NCBI GenBank assembly: GCA_937988885.1
Contig: CALKHR010000082.1
Location: 37,046-101,045 of the forward strand
Source: an uncultured Roseiflexaceae bacterium
Lineage (GTDB): Bacteria; Chloroflexota; Chloroflexia; Chloroflexales; Roseiflexaceae
Reading direction: 5' to 3'
Length of the DNA: 64,000 bases
Position 1 is the first letter of the stretch; the number at the start of each line of letters is the position of its first letter. The notes beneath the pieces were generated by a model. That model did not search any database, was not told the DNA's origin, and was given only the letters and a program-made list of their open reading frames with translations. Both the position numbers and the translations under genes were made by a program. Of this stretch, positions 35,901 through 43,860 are shown in pieces.

Positions 35901-36572
35901 ACAGCCACCTTCACTGTGGTGCTGAATATGCAGCCCACCGACGACGTGACCATCGACCTGAGCAGCAGCGACACGACCGAGGGTACGGTCAGCCCAAGCT
36001 CGCTCACCTTCACACCCGCAAACTGGAACATTCCGCAGACCGTCACCATCACTGGCGTCGATGACAACGTGGACGATGACGACGTCAGCTACACGATCGA
36101 GATCGCAGCGGCGCAGAGCAACGATCCCGCTTACGACGGCCTTGATCCTGCCGATGTGAGCGTGACCAACATCGACGATGACACCGCAGGCGTGACCGTC
36201 TCGGCCATCAGCGGCAGCACCTCCGAGAAGGGCGGCACAGCCACCTTCACCGTCAAGCTGAATAGCCAACCCACGGCCAACGTCACCATCAACCTGAGCA
36301 GCAGCGACACGACTGAAGGCACCGTCAGCCCAAGCTCGCTCACCTTCACACCTGCGAACTGGAACATACCGCAGACCGTCACCGTCACGGGCGTGAAGGA
36401 CGACATCGCCGATGGCAACGTTACCTACACCATCATCACGAGCGCGGCCATCAGCGCTGATCCCAAGTACAACGGCATGGCCGTGCCCGACGTGACCGTC
36501 ATCAATATCGATGACCCGAGCAGCGTCAAAGATACGAATTGGCAAGTATTCCTGCCGTTCATCAGACGCTAA
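32916..36572 (+). CDS. Secreted protein with ten Calx-beta-like repeats
   Basis: A 1218-residue exported protein. The GTG at 32916 is preceded by AAGGGTGG. A signal sequence ends near AHAAPG (about residue 55). Ten repeats of about 100-120 residues follow, each with EGTVSPSSLTFTPANWN, QTVTVTGVDD, and an acidic DDxDD stretch that would bind calcium, followed by a conserved TNIDDDTAG junction. The repeats are near-identical in DNA, strongest in the central part. The product ends with a short VFLPFIRR tail after the last repeat. Likely a cell-surface adhesin or matrix protein; enzymatic domains are absent. Confidence 0.88.
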   Translation: MASQQILRHSTEQRNRNNSGISRTSHWYRKLRLALSCLLIMLAYSQVVPAAHAAPGITVTPTSGLQTSETGGIAHFTVVLNQRPTANVTIGLSSSDTTEGTVSPTSLTFTPANWSVPQIVTVTGVDDNLDDNAIAYTIVTAPAVSADPGYNDLNAADVSVTNSDNDTAGLIVSQISRHTTELTGQANRQATFTVRLSSQPTGNVIVAVASSDTSEATVSPTSLTFTTANWATPQTVTVTGATDTSNDGHVAYNVTLTPSGGGYTAGLAKTVQLYTLDDDLSARVNISNPSNLTVTEAVGAGRTATFTVVLNSNFGTGGGAANRTLTLSFSSSKASRATVSPASITFANSAGNGRVAWNSTQTVTITGVDNSIDDGDEPLFINITATTAGTGNPYDNNTSHRVPPIPFTVIDNDTAGFTVSTPANTTTTEAGNGSPRTFTIALNSQPTANVSIPLSSSDPTEGTVSPSTLTFTTANWNTPQTVTVTGVNDDVDDGDIAYTIVTGPASSSDTVYNLLNPADRTFTNIDDDTAGLSISPISGNTTEAGGTATFTVKLNSQPIDDVVVDLSSSDTTEGTVSPSSLTFTPANWNTAQTVTVTGVDDAQVDGDIDYTITVDPSNSYDVLYAALSANTVNVTNIDDDSIGIVVSPTSGLVTTEAGGTATFDVVLNGPLTADVIITLSSSDTTEGTVSPSSLTFTPGNWNTPQTVTITGVDDDVDDGDIAYAISFNITSSDPEYSTISLSDLNVTNIDDDTAGVTIAPNSGLQTTEAGDTATFDVVLTSEPTDDVTIDLSSSDTTEGTVSPSSLTFTPANWNTPQTVTITGVDDAIDDDDVDYQITLTVSSADSIYDALAPSVANVTNIDDDTAGVTITPNSGLVTSEAGDTATFDVVLTSEPTDDVTINLSSSNTNEGTVDPASLVFTPANWNVAQTVTVTGVDDAIDDDDIAYTINSTVSSNDAKYNNLSIDAVEVTNIDNDGPGFTITPLNGLTTTEAGGTATFTVVLNMQPTDDVTIDLSSSDTTEGTVSPSSLTFTPANWNIPQTVTITGVDDNVDDDDVSYTIEIAAAQSNDPAYDGLDPADVSVTNIDDDTAGVTVSAISGSTSEKGGTATFTVKLNSQPTANVTINLSSSDTTEGTVSPSSLTFTPANWNIPQTVTVTGVKDDIADGNVTYTIITSAAISADPKYNGMAVPDVTVINIDDPSSVKDTNWQVFLPFIRR
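33080..36530 (+). repeat. Tandem coding repeats of about 330-350 bases
   Basis: Ten copies with nearly identical segments, such as GAGGGTACGGTCAGCCCAAG and CGCTCACCTTCACG. Copies 4-10 are most alike, which suggests recent gene conversion or unequal crossing-over. This produces long open frames on the opposite strand. Confidence 0.85.
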
Positions 36573-36583
36573 ACGTAGACCCC

Positions 36584-36622
36584 AAGCGGTGGTTGGCCTC
36601 ACAGCCAGCCACCGCTTTCTCT
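36584..36622 (+). terminator. Terminator of the ten-repeat protein gene
   Basis: A 14-bp stem with one G-U pair (AAGCGGTGGTTGGC with GCCAGCCACCGCTT), a 6-base loop and TTCTCTTT. Confidence 0.85.
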
Positions 36623-36805
36623 TTCCTCCAAGCCTCCTCACCACAGCTGTGTTTGGAGTTTGAGTTGAAACAAACCCAACCGCTTGTCAGCGCCCGTCTT
36701 CAAAGCCAGCGTGCGCCAGGGCCGCGCCGTGTCCCCAGCCCGTGATGGCTTCCGCGCGCGATTCGCGCCGCCACTCAAACCAGCTCTTTTTAAGAAAAAT
36801 GTCAC

Positions 36806-36833
36806 TTGACCTGATACCAATCAATGCTATACT
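36806..36833 (+). promoter_or_regulatory. Promoter of glmS
   Basis: TTGACC, a 16-base spacer and TATACT (TGCTATACT). Transcription from here would begin about 55 bases before the ribozyme cleavage site. Confidence 0.7.
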
Positions 36834-36889
36834 GCAAACGAACCAGCCAAAGGACGCAAAGAGAGGTGCCAAGCCGCCTGAAACGAGGA

Positions 36890-37088
36890 AAAACAGCGCA
36901 TGGGCTATTGCTGCGTGCAATAGTTGACGAGGTGGAGGTTTCCCATCGCGAGGTGGGACTAATAGCGACAACATCGCTAGAAAATCGAAAGATCAGCGGA
37001 TGCCTCCCAGGCGCGCCACCGTCTGCAAGCGCTTCTTCAAGGCTCCCCCAGCGATGGGCGAGACAAAACAAGCGCAGTGAGCACCTTC
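36890..37088 (+). ncRNA. glmS ribozyme/riboswitch
   Basis: Self-cleaving RNA, activated by glucosamine-6-phosphate, in the leader of glmS. Cleavage is predicted between A36895 and G36896 (CA/GCGCA). Matching elements: P2 hairpin CTATTGC-TGCGT-GCAATAG (36905-36923), the hallmark GTTGACGAGGTGGAGGTTT (36923-36941), and GCGGATGCCTCCC (36996-37008). A GGAGG/CCTCC pairing joins the last two. A P3 insertion lies between them. The 3' part CTGCAAGCGC (37023) and GACAAAACAAGCGCAGTGA (37062-37080) fits the P4 accessory domain. I recognised this by eye against the remembered consensus; a covariance search would be decisive. The mRNA continues about 335 bases to the glmS start. Confidence 0.9.
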
Positions 37089-37423
37089 AACACAACACGC
37101 ACCACCGCAGAGCCTGACCGCGTCCCCGGCTCTCGGCTGCCAATACCCACGAGTAACCAAACCAGTGCATCCTCGCGCCCGCACCTTGGCGTGATTGATT
37201 CCGCATTCCGTTCCCAATATGAGGCAATAGCGCTCGGTTCGCGATTCTCGATGGGCGGCCTGTTCAGCCTGCGCCTATGTCTATACACGGCGAAACGCCG
37301 ATAGCGCATACGCACGGGCGAAACAAGCCATCTGTGTATTCACCCTGTCAATCATAACGCAGTGCAGCATCTTCGGTAGGAAGAAGGCTTAGGCGACTGC
37401 ATACTCAAAATAAGGAGAGAGCT

Positions 37424-39268
37424 ATGTGCGGCATCGTTGGCTATATCGGCAACCGTGAAGCGACGGAGGTAGTGGTGGGCGGTCTGAGCCGCCTCGAATA
37501 TCGCGGCTACGACTCGGCGGGCATCGCCATCAGCGACGGCGGCCCCTTGCAGTTGCGCCGCAGCGTCGGCAAACTCTCGAACCTCACCGCCCTGCTGCGC
37601 GAAAAACCCACCAAGGGCACCAGCGGCATCGGGCACACGCGTTGGGCCACCCACGGCGGCGTCACCGAAGAGAACGCCCATCCGCACTGCGACGCCTCCG
37701 GCGAGATCGTCGTGATCCAGAATGGCATCGTCGAAAACTACCTCGAACTCAAGGGACGCCTCCTCGAACGGGGCCACCACTTCAAATCGCAGACCGACAC
37801 CGAAGTGATCGCGCTGATGTTGGGCGACCACTACAAGGAAGTCGGTTCGCTCGAAGCCGCCATGCGCCTCACGCTGAGCGAAATACGGGGAGGCAACGCC
37901 GTCGTCGCGATGAGCGTCCGCGAGCCGGGGCGCATCGTCGCAGCGCGCCTGGGCAACGCTGGCGGCATCGTGGTCGGCATCGGCGAGGGCGAGACGTTCC
38001 TGGCCTCGGATATCCCCGCCATCCTCGACTACACCCAGCGCATCATGTTCTTGGAGGACCGCGAACTGGTTGTGATCGACGCGAATGGTGCGCAGGTCAG
38101 CAAACTCGACGGCACGCCGCAGGTCAAGCCAGTGATGGTCATCAACTGGGACCCCGTATCGGCGGCCAAGGGCGATTACAAGCACTTTATGCAGAAGGAG
38201 ATCTTCGAGCAGCCGCGAGCGCTCACCGATGCGCTGCGCGGTCGCTTCGATCTCGAAGGCGGCACGGTGCAACTCGACGAACTGCACCTCAGCGAAAAAG
38301 AGTTGTGGCGACTCGGGCGCATCTACTCGGTGGCCTGCGGCACAGCCTGGCACGCAGCGCTGATCGGCAAATACTTCATCGAGAGCCTGGCCCGTTTGCG
38401 CGTCGATGTCGATTACGGCTCGGAGTTCCGCTACCGCAAGCCCATCCTGGGAGACGACACGCTGATGCTCACCATTACCCAGAGCGGCGAGACGGTTGAT
38501 ACCCTGGCGGCAATGGAGGAAGCCCGTGAGCAGGGCGTGAAGAGCATCTCGATCGTGAACGCGGTCGGCAGCCAAGCGGCACGCCTGGCGGATGGTGGCA
38601 CACTCTACCTGCACGCTGGCCCCGAGATCGGCGTGGCGTCCACCAAGGCGTTCACCTCGATGCTGATTGTGCAGTACCTGCTGGCGCTGCGCCTAGCCGA
38701 AGTCCGTGGCGCGATGAAGTCGAGCGAGATCCGCACGCACATCCAAGCGCTGGTCGAACTGCCCAGTAAAGTCGGGCGTCTGCTCGAAGACACCAGCCTG
38801 TACGAGGAGCTCGCCGAGCGCTACCACAACGCCAGCAATGCGCTGTTCCTGGGGCGGCAGGTCAACTACCCGGTGGCGCTGGAAGGCGCGCTCAAGCTGA
38901 AGGAGATCAGCTACATTCACGCCGAGGGCTACCCGGCGGGCGAGATGAAGCACGGCCCGATCGCACTGATCGATAACGGCCTGCCAGTGGTCTGCATCGC
39001 CATGCGCGACTCTGTCTACGAGAAGATGATCTCGAACGTGGAGCAGGTTAAGGCGCGCGGCGGCCAGGTCATCGCGATCGTCAGCGAGGGCGACACCCTG
39101 GTGAAGGAGAAGGCCGACGTGGCGATCGAGGTGCCCGAGACGCTGCCGCTGCTCACGCCGCTGCTCACCAGCATCCCGCTGCAACTCTTTGCCTACCACG
39201 TCGCCCTGCGGCGCGGCTGCGATGTGGATCAGCCTCGCAATCTGGCCAAGAGCGTGACGGTGGAGTAG
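37424..39268 (+). CDS. glmS: Glutamine--fructose-6-phosphate aminotransferase (isomerizing)
   Basis: Makes glucosamine-6-phosphate for peptidoglycan precursors and, in Gram-negative-like cells, other aminosugars. The 614 residues begin MCGIVGYIGNREA with the N-terminal nucleophile Cys (residue 2) of the class II amidotransferase domain (about 1-235), including RLEYRGYDSAG and GIGHTRWATHG. Two SIS domains follow (about 285-420 and 455-595), with SVACGTAWHA, TQSGETVDTLA and the C-terminal DQPRNLAKSVTVE. AAGGAGAGAG precedes the ATG. The upstream leader carries the glmS ribozyme, so feedback control at RNA level is expected. Confidence 0.97.
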   Translation: MCGIVGYIGNREATEVVVGGLSRLEYRGYDSAGIAISDGGPLQLRRSVGKLSNLTALLREKPTKGTSGIGHTRWATHGGVTEENAHPHCDASGEIVVIQNGIVENYLELKGRLLERGHHFKSQTDTEVIALMLGDHYKEVGSLEAAMRLTLSEIRGGNAVVAMSVREPGRIVAARLGNAGGIVVGIGEGETFLASDIPAILDYTQRIMFLEDRELVVIDANGAQVSKLDGTPQVKPVMVINWDPVSAAKGDYKHFMQKEIFEQPRALTDALRGRFDLEGGTVQLDELHLSEKELWRLGRIYSVACGTAWHAALIGKYFIESLARLRVDVDYGSEFRYRKPILGDDTLMLTITQSGETVDTLAAMEEAREQGVKSISIVNAVGSQAARLADGGTLYLHAGPEIGVASTKAFTSMLIVQYLLALRLAEVRGAMKSSEIRTHIQALVELPSKVGRLLEDTSLYEELAERYHNASNALFLGRQVNYPVALEGALKLKEISYIHAEGYPAGEMKHGPIALIDNGLPVVCIAMRDSVYEKMISNVEQVKARGGQVIAIVSEGDTLVKEKADVAIEVPETLPLLTPLLTSIPLQLFAYHVALRRGCDVDQPRNLAKSVTVE

Positions 39269-39284
39269 GCACGGTTTCAAACAG

Positions 39285-39322
39285 TGATGTTGACGTTCTC
39301 AGTGTGTAGAACGTCAACATCA
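39285..39322. terminator. Bidirectional hairpin after glmS
   Basis: A perfect 15-bp stem (TGATGTTGACGTTCT and complement) with an 8-base loop and no long T run, between the converging glmS and ceramidase-like genes. Confidence 0.7.
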
Positions 39323-39358
39323 TAACGACGCCATATCTTCACCGCAGCTCGCCCCGCC

Positions 39359-40477
39359 CTACTCCAATGCTTTGCGCACCGCAAACATCAAGCGCGGCCC
39401 CGCATCGTCGCCCGGCGAGAGCGGCCACGAACTCGTCGGCTCCTCGCCGATGCGCAGCAGCGGGCCAAGCGAATCGTTGGCGTTGCTCAGCAGCATCCGC
39501 ACATCGCCCGACATCGCCTCGCGCAGGATAGCAGCGAGCCCCGCCGTGGGCACACCGGGCACCGCCAACAACTGCGCGCTGCCCAAGCGCATCACCGTGA
39601 ACGACGTGACAAAGCCCACATCGCGCAATTGCCGCTGCCGCAACTGCCCCGCTGCGTGCGCCTGCAACAGCGCCCGCTTCGAAATCGGCAACCACACACT
39701 CTGCTGGCTCGACTCAAAACGCTCGATCGACTCCAACTCGCGATCGCGCAGCGCCGCCACCACCGCATCCGCATATGCACGCCCAAGCGCCTCCGCATCC
39801 GCGTCGGAGGGCGCAGCCGCCTCGGCGAGCCGAACGCCCTGCGCACCAGTCACGTGCAGCGCGAGGCCACCCACGGCCTGCTCCACCGCCTGACACGCCA
39901 CGCCCACATAATCGGAACTGATCTGCGATCCAACGGTCCGCGGCGGATAATCGAGATTCATCAGCGTCGCAAGGATCTCACCGCTCGGGCGCTCGAACTG
40001 GATGGCCGACACCGCCACATCCGGCAGGCCCGGCACCACCGTATTCGCAGAACGCATTCGCACCGGGCAGCCGAACGTCAACGCCTCAATGGCCGCCTCC
40101 TCGATCGCCCGCTTGATCGTCGCTAAATACACTGAATCGATTGCATTCGGCCCATCGTCGCCCCAGAAACCCAACGTATCCGGCCCACGCAACGTGCCCG
40201 TACACGTCAGCACCACTGCATCGGCAGCGATATTGTGCTTCGACAGCGCCGAGCGAATCTCCTCGATATCGCTCAGATGCAAACCGATCAAATCGCAGGA
40301 GAGCAGGATCACCACACGCTCACCGTGGCGCATCGCCAACGCACGAACCTGCAGCGGACTGTGTACAGCCGTCGCCTGGCGTTCGCGCTGAGCGCCCGCA
40401 AGCCACACCGGGCGCTCAGCCAGCGGCGGCGTGATCGTACGCGAGGCCGCGCCAGCCAAAAAAATATCAGACGCCAT
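39359..40477 (-). CDS. Neutral/alkaline ceramidase-like protein
   Basis: A 372-residue protein that begins like the N-terminal domain of neutral ceramidases (FLAGAASRTITPPLAERPVWLAG, split here for length, then VRALAMRHGERVVILLSCDLIGL). The C-terminal half keeps the family's central fold (PGVPTAGLAAILRE). The whole is about half the length of eukaryotic ceramidases, and no signal peptide is visible, so it is probably cytoplasmic. Its GH4-type neighbour begins 14 bases upstream on the same strand, so both may act on glycolipid- or glycoside-type substrates. Substrate not assignable. Confidence 0.75.
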   Translation of the reverse strand: MASDIFLAGAASRTITPPLAERPVWLAGAQRERQATAVHSPLQVRALAMRHGERVVILLSCDLIGLHLSDIEEIRSALSKHNIAADAVVLTCTGTLRGPDTLGFWGDDGPNAIDSVYLATIKRAIEEAAIEALTFGCPVRMRSANTVVPGLPDVAVSAIQFERPSGEILATLMNLDYPPRTVGSQISSDYVGVACQAVEQAVGGLALHVTGAQGVRLAEAAAPSDADAEALGRAYADAVVAALRDRELESIERFESSQQSVWLPISKRALLQAHAAGQLRQRQLRDVGFVTSFTVMRLGSAQLLAVPGVPTAGLAAILREAMSGDVRMLLSNANDSLGPLLRIGEEPTSSWPLSPGDDAGPRLMFAVRKALE

Positions 40478-40491
40478 ACACCCTCATTCCC

Positions 40492-41769
40492 TTAACGCGC
40501 ATCGAATTGCGGAAGCAACCCAGCATTCGTCTGCTTAATATCCGCCCACACCGCCTCGACATGCGCCGCATCCGGGCCAAGCGGATTCGCCAACAACGCC
40601 ATCATCGCCGCCTGCTCATCGCCCTCCACCGCCGCCTGAATCGTCAACAACTCATAACTCTTCACCGCCGACGTTAAACCGTGAAACTGCGGCTCCAGCG
40701 CCGCCACAGGCAACGGCGTAGCACCACTCTTATCCACGCGGCAGGGAGTCTCCACCACCACATCCGCGGGCAAATTCGGGATAGCGCCATTATTGCGCGT
40801 ATTCACCACATGAATCGCACCATCGCCGCTCCACAACGACTCGATCAGCGCAGCAGCGGCAGTCGAATAATACGCCCCGCCGCGCTCCATCAACTCGTGC
40901 GGCTTCTCGCACAAATGCGGGTCGCTGTAGCGCTCCAACAGGCGCCGCTCGACATCCATCACCACCTCGGCGCGGGTCGGCACACCCGTATTCTGGCGCT
41001 CGATCACCTGCGATTCCAAATAAAAATACTGCAAATACCCGCTCGGAATCGCATGCAACATCTCCAGCAAAAACGGCGGGAAATGTATCCCCTCCTCCTG
41101 ATGCCGCAAATGCTCGATATGGGCGCGCAACACATCCTCAGTCGCATCGCTGCCATCGATCGTCACGCGCCGTACCCAATTCAAGTGATTCAAACCAACC
41201 TGCTCGATATACACCTGCTCGGGCGGCACGTGAAACATCGACGCAATACCCCGCTGCGCATTGATCGCATTATTGCACAACCCCACCACCGGCACACCGC
41301 CGTAGCGCGTCAGCGCCTCAGTCACAATGCCAGCCGGATTCGTGAAGTTCACCAGCGTCGCGTTCGGCGCAAGCTCACGCATATCCCGAGCGATATCGAG
41401 CACCACCGGAACCGTGCGCAACGCCTTCGCAAAGCCACCAACGCCAGTCGTCTCCTGCCCGACCAACTGATGCCGACGCCCCAGCGTCTCATCGCCGTGG
41501 CGAGCGTGCTGCCCGCCCACGCGCAACTGCGTAATCACAAAATCGGCGCCATCCAGCGCGCGCCGCCGATCGCCCGTCAACTTCACCGTAAACGGCGCAT
41601 TCGCATAAGCCGCCATCCGCTGCGCAAACGCACCCACCACCTGAAGGCGCTGCTCGTCCGGATCGACCAACCAAATCTCACGAACAGGTAACACCGCAGC
41701 ACGCGCAATAAAGCCATCGATCAGTTCGGGCGTGTACGTGCTACCACCACCTATCACCACAAGCTTCAT
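40492..41769 (-). CDS. Glycoside hydrolase family 4 (6-phospho-beta-glucosidase type)
   Basis: A 425-residue NAD- and metal-dependent glycosidase. The N-terminus KLVVIGGGSTYTPELIDGF is the GH4 Rossmann motif; NFTNPAG, Cys165 in GLCNNAIN and His195 in VGLNHLNW form the metal site. The AGxxNxx motif and overall length fit the 6-phospho-beta-glucosidase branch rather than alpha-galactosidases. It precedes the ceramidase-like gene by 14 bases. The sirtuin gene lies 50 bases upstream on the same strand; the three may form an operon. Confidence 0.92.
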   Translation of the reverse strand: MKLVVIGGGSTYTPELIDGFIARAAVLPVREIWLVDPDEQRLQVVGAFAQRMAAYANAPFTVKLTGDRRRALDGADFVITQLRVGGQHARHGDETLGRRHQLVGQETTGVGGFAKALRTVPVVLDIARDMRELAPNATLVNFTNPAGIVTEALTRYGGVPVVGLCNNAINAQRGIASMFHVPPEQVYIEQVGLNHLNWVRRVTIDGSDATEDVLRAHIEHLRHQEEGIHFPPFLLEMLHAIPSGYLQYFYLESQVIERQNTGVPTRAEVVMDVERRLLERYSDPHLCEKPHELMERGGAYYSTAAAALIESLWSGDGAIHVVNTRNNGAIPNLPADVVVETPCRVDKSGATPLPVAALEPQFHGLTSAVKSYELLTIQAAVEGDEQAAMMALLANPLGPDAAHVEAVWADIKQTNAGLLPQFDAR

Positions 41770-41819
41770 CTCAGCCTCATTCTTGCAGATGCCCTATGCG
41801 GCTCACCCTCGTGGTGGAT

Positions 41820-42569
41820 TCAGCCGACCTCGGGCCAAGCAGCCCGCACCAGCGCGGGCAACACAACACCAGATGGGCCACTCAAGCGATACAACGGCGA
41901 CCGCAGCGACTCGCTCACCTCAGGATTCACGATCACCACCACCGCCCCGTGATTCAACGCGATCTGCGGCAGCGAAGCCGCCGGCTCAACCTGCGCCGAA
42001 GTGCCCACCGACAAAAACAGATCACACCGCTGCGCAGCCTCACGGGCAGCACTCAGCAGCTCAGAGTCGAGCAGCTCGCCAAACCAAACCACATCGGGGC
42101 GCAACAGCCCACCGCAGTTCGGGCACAACGGCGGCACCGCATCCGTGGCAGGCCAATCGGCAACCAACACATTCTCATCGAAACAGCGGTAGCGCCGAAT
42201 ATTACCGTGCAACTCGATCACTCGCTGGCTGCCCGCAAGCGAATGCAACCCATCGATATTCTGCGTAATCAGCGTAAAATCCGGCACGCGCCGCTCCAAC
42301 TCGGCCAGCGCCACGTGACCCGGATTCGGGCGCGTCTGCTCGATAGTCACCCGACGCTCGGCGTACCACTCCCACACCAAGCGAGGATTGCGCACAAACG
42401 CCGCAGGCGTCGCCAAATCCTGCGGATTGAACGTCGCCCACAACCCCTTCTGCGCATCGCGAAACGTCGGGATACCACTCTCCGCCGAAACGCCAGCGCC
42501 AGTCAAAACAGCAACAGAACGGGCAGAACGGAGCCGCTCAGCGAGCTCAGACGGGATAGAAACGTGCAT
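41820..42569 (-). CDS. Sirtuin NAD-dependent deacylase, SIRT5/CobB type
   Basis: A 249-residue sirtuin with GAGVSAESGIPTFRD (about 24-38), TQNIDGLH (102-109) and catalytic His121 (ELHGN). Tyr69 and Arg72 (WYAER) form the YxxR pair that marks class III sirtuins able to remove succinyl or malonyl groups. The zinc site has Cys149 and Cys152 (CPNC), but of the first cysteine pair only Cys129 remains, as in some CobB proteins. Substrates are probably acyl-lysines on metabolic enzymes. It may lead an operon with the GH4 and ceramidase-like genes. Confidence 0.92.
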   Translation of the reverse strand: MHVSIPSELAERLRSARSVAVLTGAGVSAESGIPTFRDAQKGLWATFNPQDLATPAAFVRNPRLVWEWYAERRVTIEQTRPNPGHVALAELERRVPDFTLITQNIDGLHSLAGSQRVIELHGNIRRYRCFDENVLVADWPATDAVPPLCPNCGGLLRPDVVWFGELLDSELLSAAREAAQRCDLFLSVGTSAQVEPAASLPQIALNHGAVVVIVNPEVSESLRSPLYRLSGPSGVVLPALVRAAWPEVG

Positions 42570-42838
42570 AGCAGAGCATCCTCTCCATCAATATGGCCGC
42601 GCCCACAACAGCACAACGAGCAACCGAGGCAAGTATACAAGGTTCTCGACACGTTTACAATGTACCACAACCACACCTCATCTCACCAAGCATGCCCATG
42701 GTTTTGGAGAAAAAAAAGCAGCCAGCGCCTCACCGCCCGTCGCTACGGGCAAACAACGTCGTGCACAACGTGTGCGCGCTCGGACAGTGATGGCGCTTCG
42801 CGCCACAACGCGCGCACATTACCGCTGCTCCGCCTAAA

Positions 42839-42880
42839 CGTGACAAGATGACCAGGTGACACGGTGACTTAGTGAACAAC
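42839..42880. repeat. GGTGACA-type repeat tract, copy 1
   Basis: Imperfect heptads: TGACAAGATGACCAGGTGAC, then ACGGTGACTTAGTGAAC. It resembles the heptad tracts at 43131 and 43984, but without the AATCTGTGGAT tail. Confidence 0.6.
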
Positions 42881-43130
42881 AAACCGAAAACAAACAAACC
42901 ACACCGCCAATCGCCACCGAGCGTGTCCCCACACTATCACCCGCCACGTACCACAAGGCATAACCACGGGCGCATCCCACGAGGCTACCTTCCACTTTGG
43001 GGTCCAGGGGCATTCGCCCCGATCGGGGTTTCCAAAGGGCCGCGACCGGCCCTCTGGGCCTGCGCAGCAACGCACGCTCTCGTGCAAACGCGTCCACCCG
43101 CCGAATGGCGCATCCCACCCCCTGCGAATC

Positions 43131-43205
43131 GGTGACACGGTGACACGGTGGTGAACTACGAGCATAATAGAGATAAAAACCTAATCTGCGTAATCTGTGG
43201 ATTGG
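43131..43205. repeat. Intergenic repeat left of ssb, copy 2
   Basis: Heptads GGTGACACGGTGACACGGTG, then GTGAACTACGAGCATAATAG, AGATAAAAACCTAATCTGCG and TAATCTGTGGATT. It matches the copy at 43984-44055, about 850 bases to the right of it, in the same orientation. Confidence 0.75.
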
Positions 43206-43215
43206 ATTTCTCACA

Positions 43216-43245
43216 TTGACAAAACAAGAACAAATGTGCTATACT
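43216..43245 (+). promoter_or_regulatory. Promoter of ssb
   Basis: TTGACA, an 18-base spacer and TATACT (TGCTATACT), about 80 bases upstream of the start codon. Confidence 0.8.
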
Positions 43246-43327
43246 GTCAAGTGGAAAGACCTCATCACTTGTTCAGGATGGCAGAGTAAGTAAAACGGCA
43301 TAACGCCAATCGAAAAGGAGTACGACG

Positions 43328-43828
43328 ATGGCCAGAGAGCTGAACAAAGTCCAACTCACCGGGCGCCTCGGGGCCGACCCCGAAATGCGCTACACCCCAC
43401 AAGGGCACGCAGTCACCACCTTCCGGGTCGCCTCCAACCGCACATGGCGCAGCGCCGACGGCGAAACCCACGAAGACACCGAATGGTTCCGCGTCGTCGC
43501 GTGGAACAAGCTCGCCGAGATCTGCAACCAATACTTGATCAAAGGGGCGCGGGTCTACATCGAAGGTCGCCTCCAGACGCGCCAATGGCAGGATCAAGAT
43601 GGGCAGACTCGCTACAGCACCGAGGTCATCGCCAACGACATGATCATGCTCGACACGCGGCAGAGCCAAAGCGCCACCGACGAACCCGACGACGAACCCG
43701 AAGAGATCGTCGCAGCGCCGCCCGTCCCCGAGGTCGTCACCAAAGCGCCGAGCCGCTCGCGCACCGCCAAAGTCGCGCCGCTGCCGCGCAGCAAAGCCGC
43801 CGTCGAAGAGGCCGACCTGCCATTCTAA
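43328..43828 (+). CDS. ssb: Single-stranded DNA-binding protein
   Basis: A 166-residue SSB. The OB fold occupies about residues 1-105 (LNKVQLTGRLGADPEMRYTP, TTFRVASNRTW, WFRVVAWNKLAE, GARVYIEGRLQTRQW). It is followed by an acidic then Pro/Arg-rich linker and the acidic tip EEADLPF, which recruits partner proteins. AAAAGGAG precedes the ATG. It is flanked by two copies of an intergenic repeat. Confidence 0.97.
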   Translation: MARELNKVQLTGRLGADPEMRYTPQGHAVTTFRVASNRTWRSADGETHEDTEWFRVVAWNKLAEICNQYLIKGARVYIEGRLQTRQWQDQDGQTRYSTEVIANDMIMLDTRQSQSATDEPDDEPEEIVAAPPVPEVVTKAPSRSRTAKVAPLPRSKAAVEEADLPF

Positions 43829-43860
43829 GCGATCATCAACGAGCACACACGTCGAATCCC

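Larger units (their letters stand above)
42570..43215. other. Gene-free region with repeat motifs upstream of ssb
   Basis: This region has no supported gene. It includes two tracts of the GGTGACA-type repeat (listed separately), the phrase GCGCATCCCAC at about 42972 and 43109, and inverted patterns such as CATTCGCCCCGATCGGGG near 43010. Open frames on the minus strand (42834-43214) look like read-through of these repeats. Confidence 0.6.

Noticed and set aside
34854..36644. Long open frame (596 codons) on the minus strand opposite the ten-repeat gene, with others at 33897-34691 and nearby.
   Set aside because: It follows the repeated, biased codons of the sense gene, has no ribosome-binding site and a monotonous composition.
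36687..36974. 95-residue minus-strand frame upstream of glmS.
   Set aside because: It runs across the glmS promoter and ribozyme on the opposite strand and lacks a ribosome-binding site.
39592..40126. Basic, Arg-rich frames overlapping the ceramidase-like gene.
   Set aside because: They are shadows of a G+C-rich gene in other frames.
42834..43214. Minus-strand frames upstream of ssb.
   Set aside because: They are built from the GGTGAC-type repeat and other repeat text, without a ribosome-binding site or a family match.
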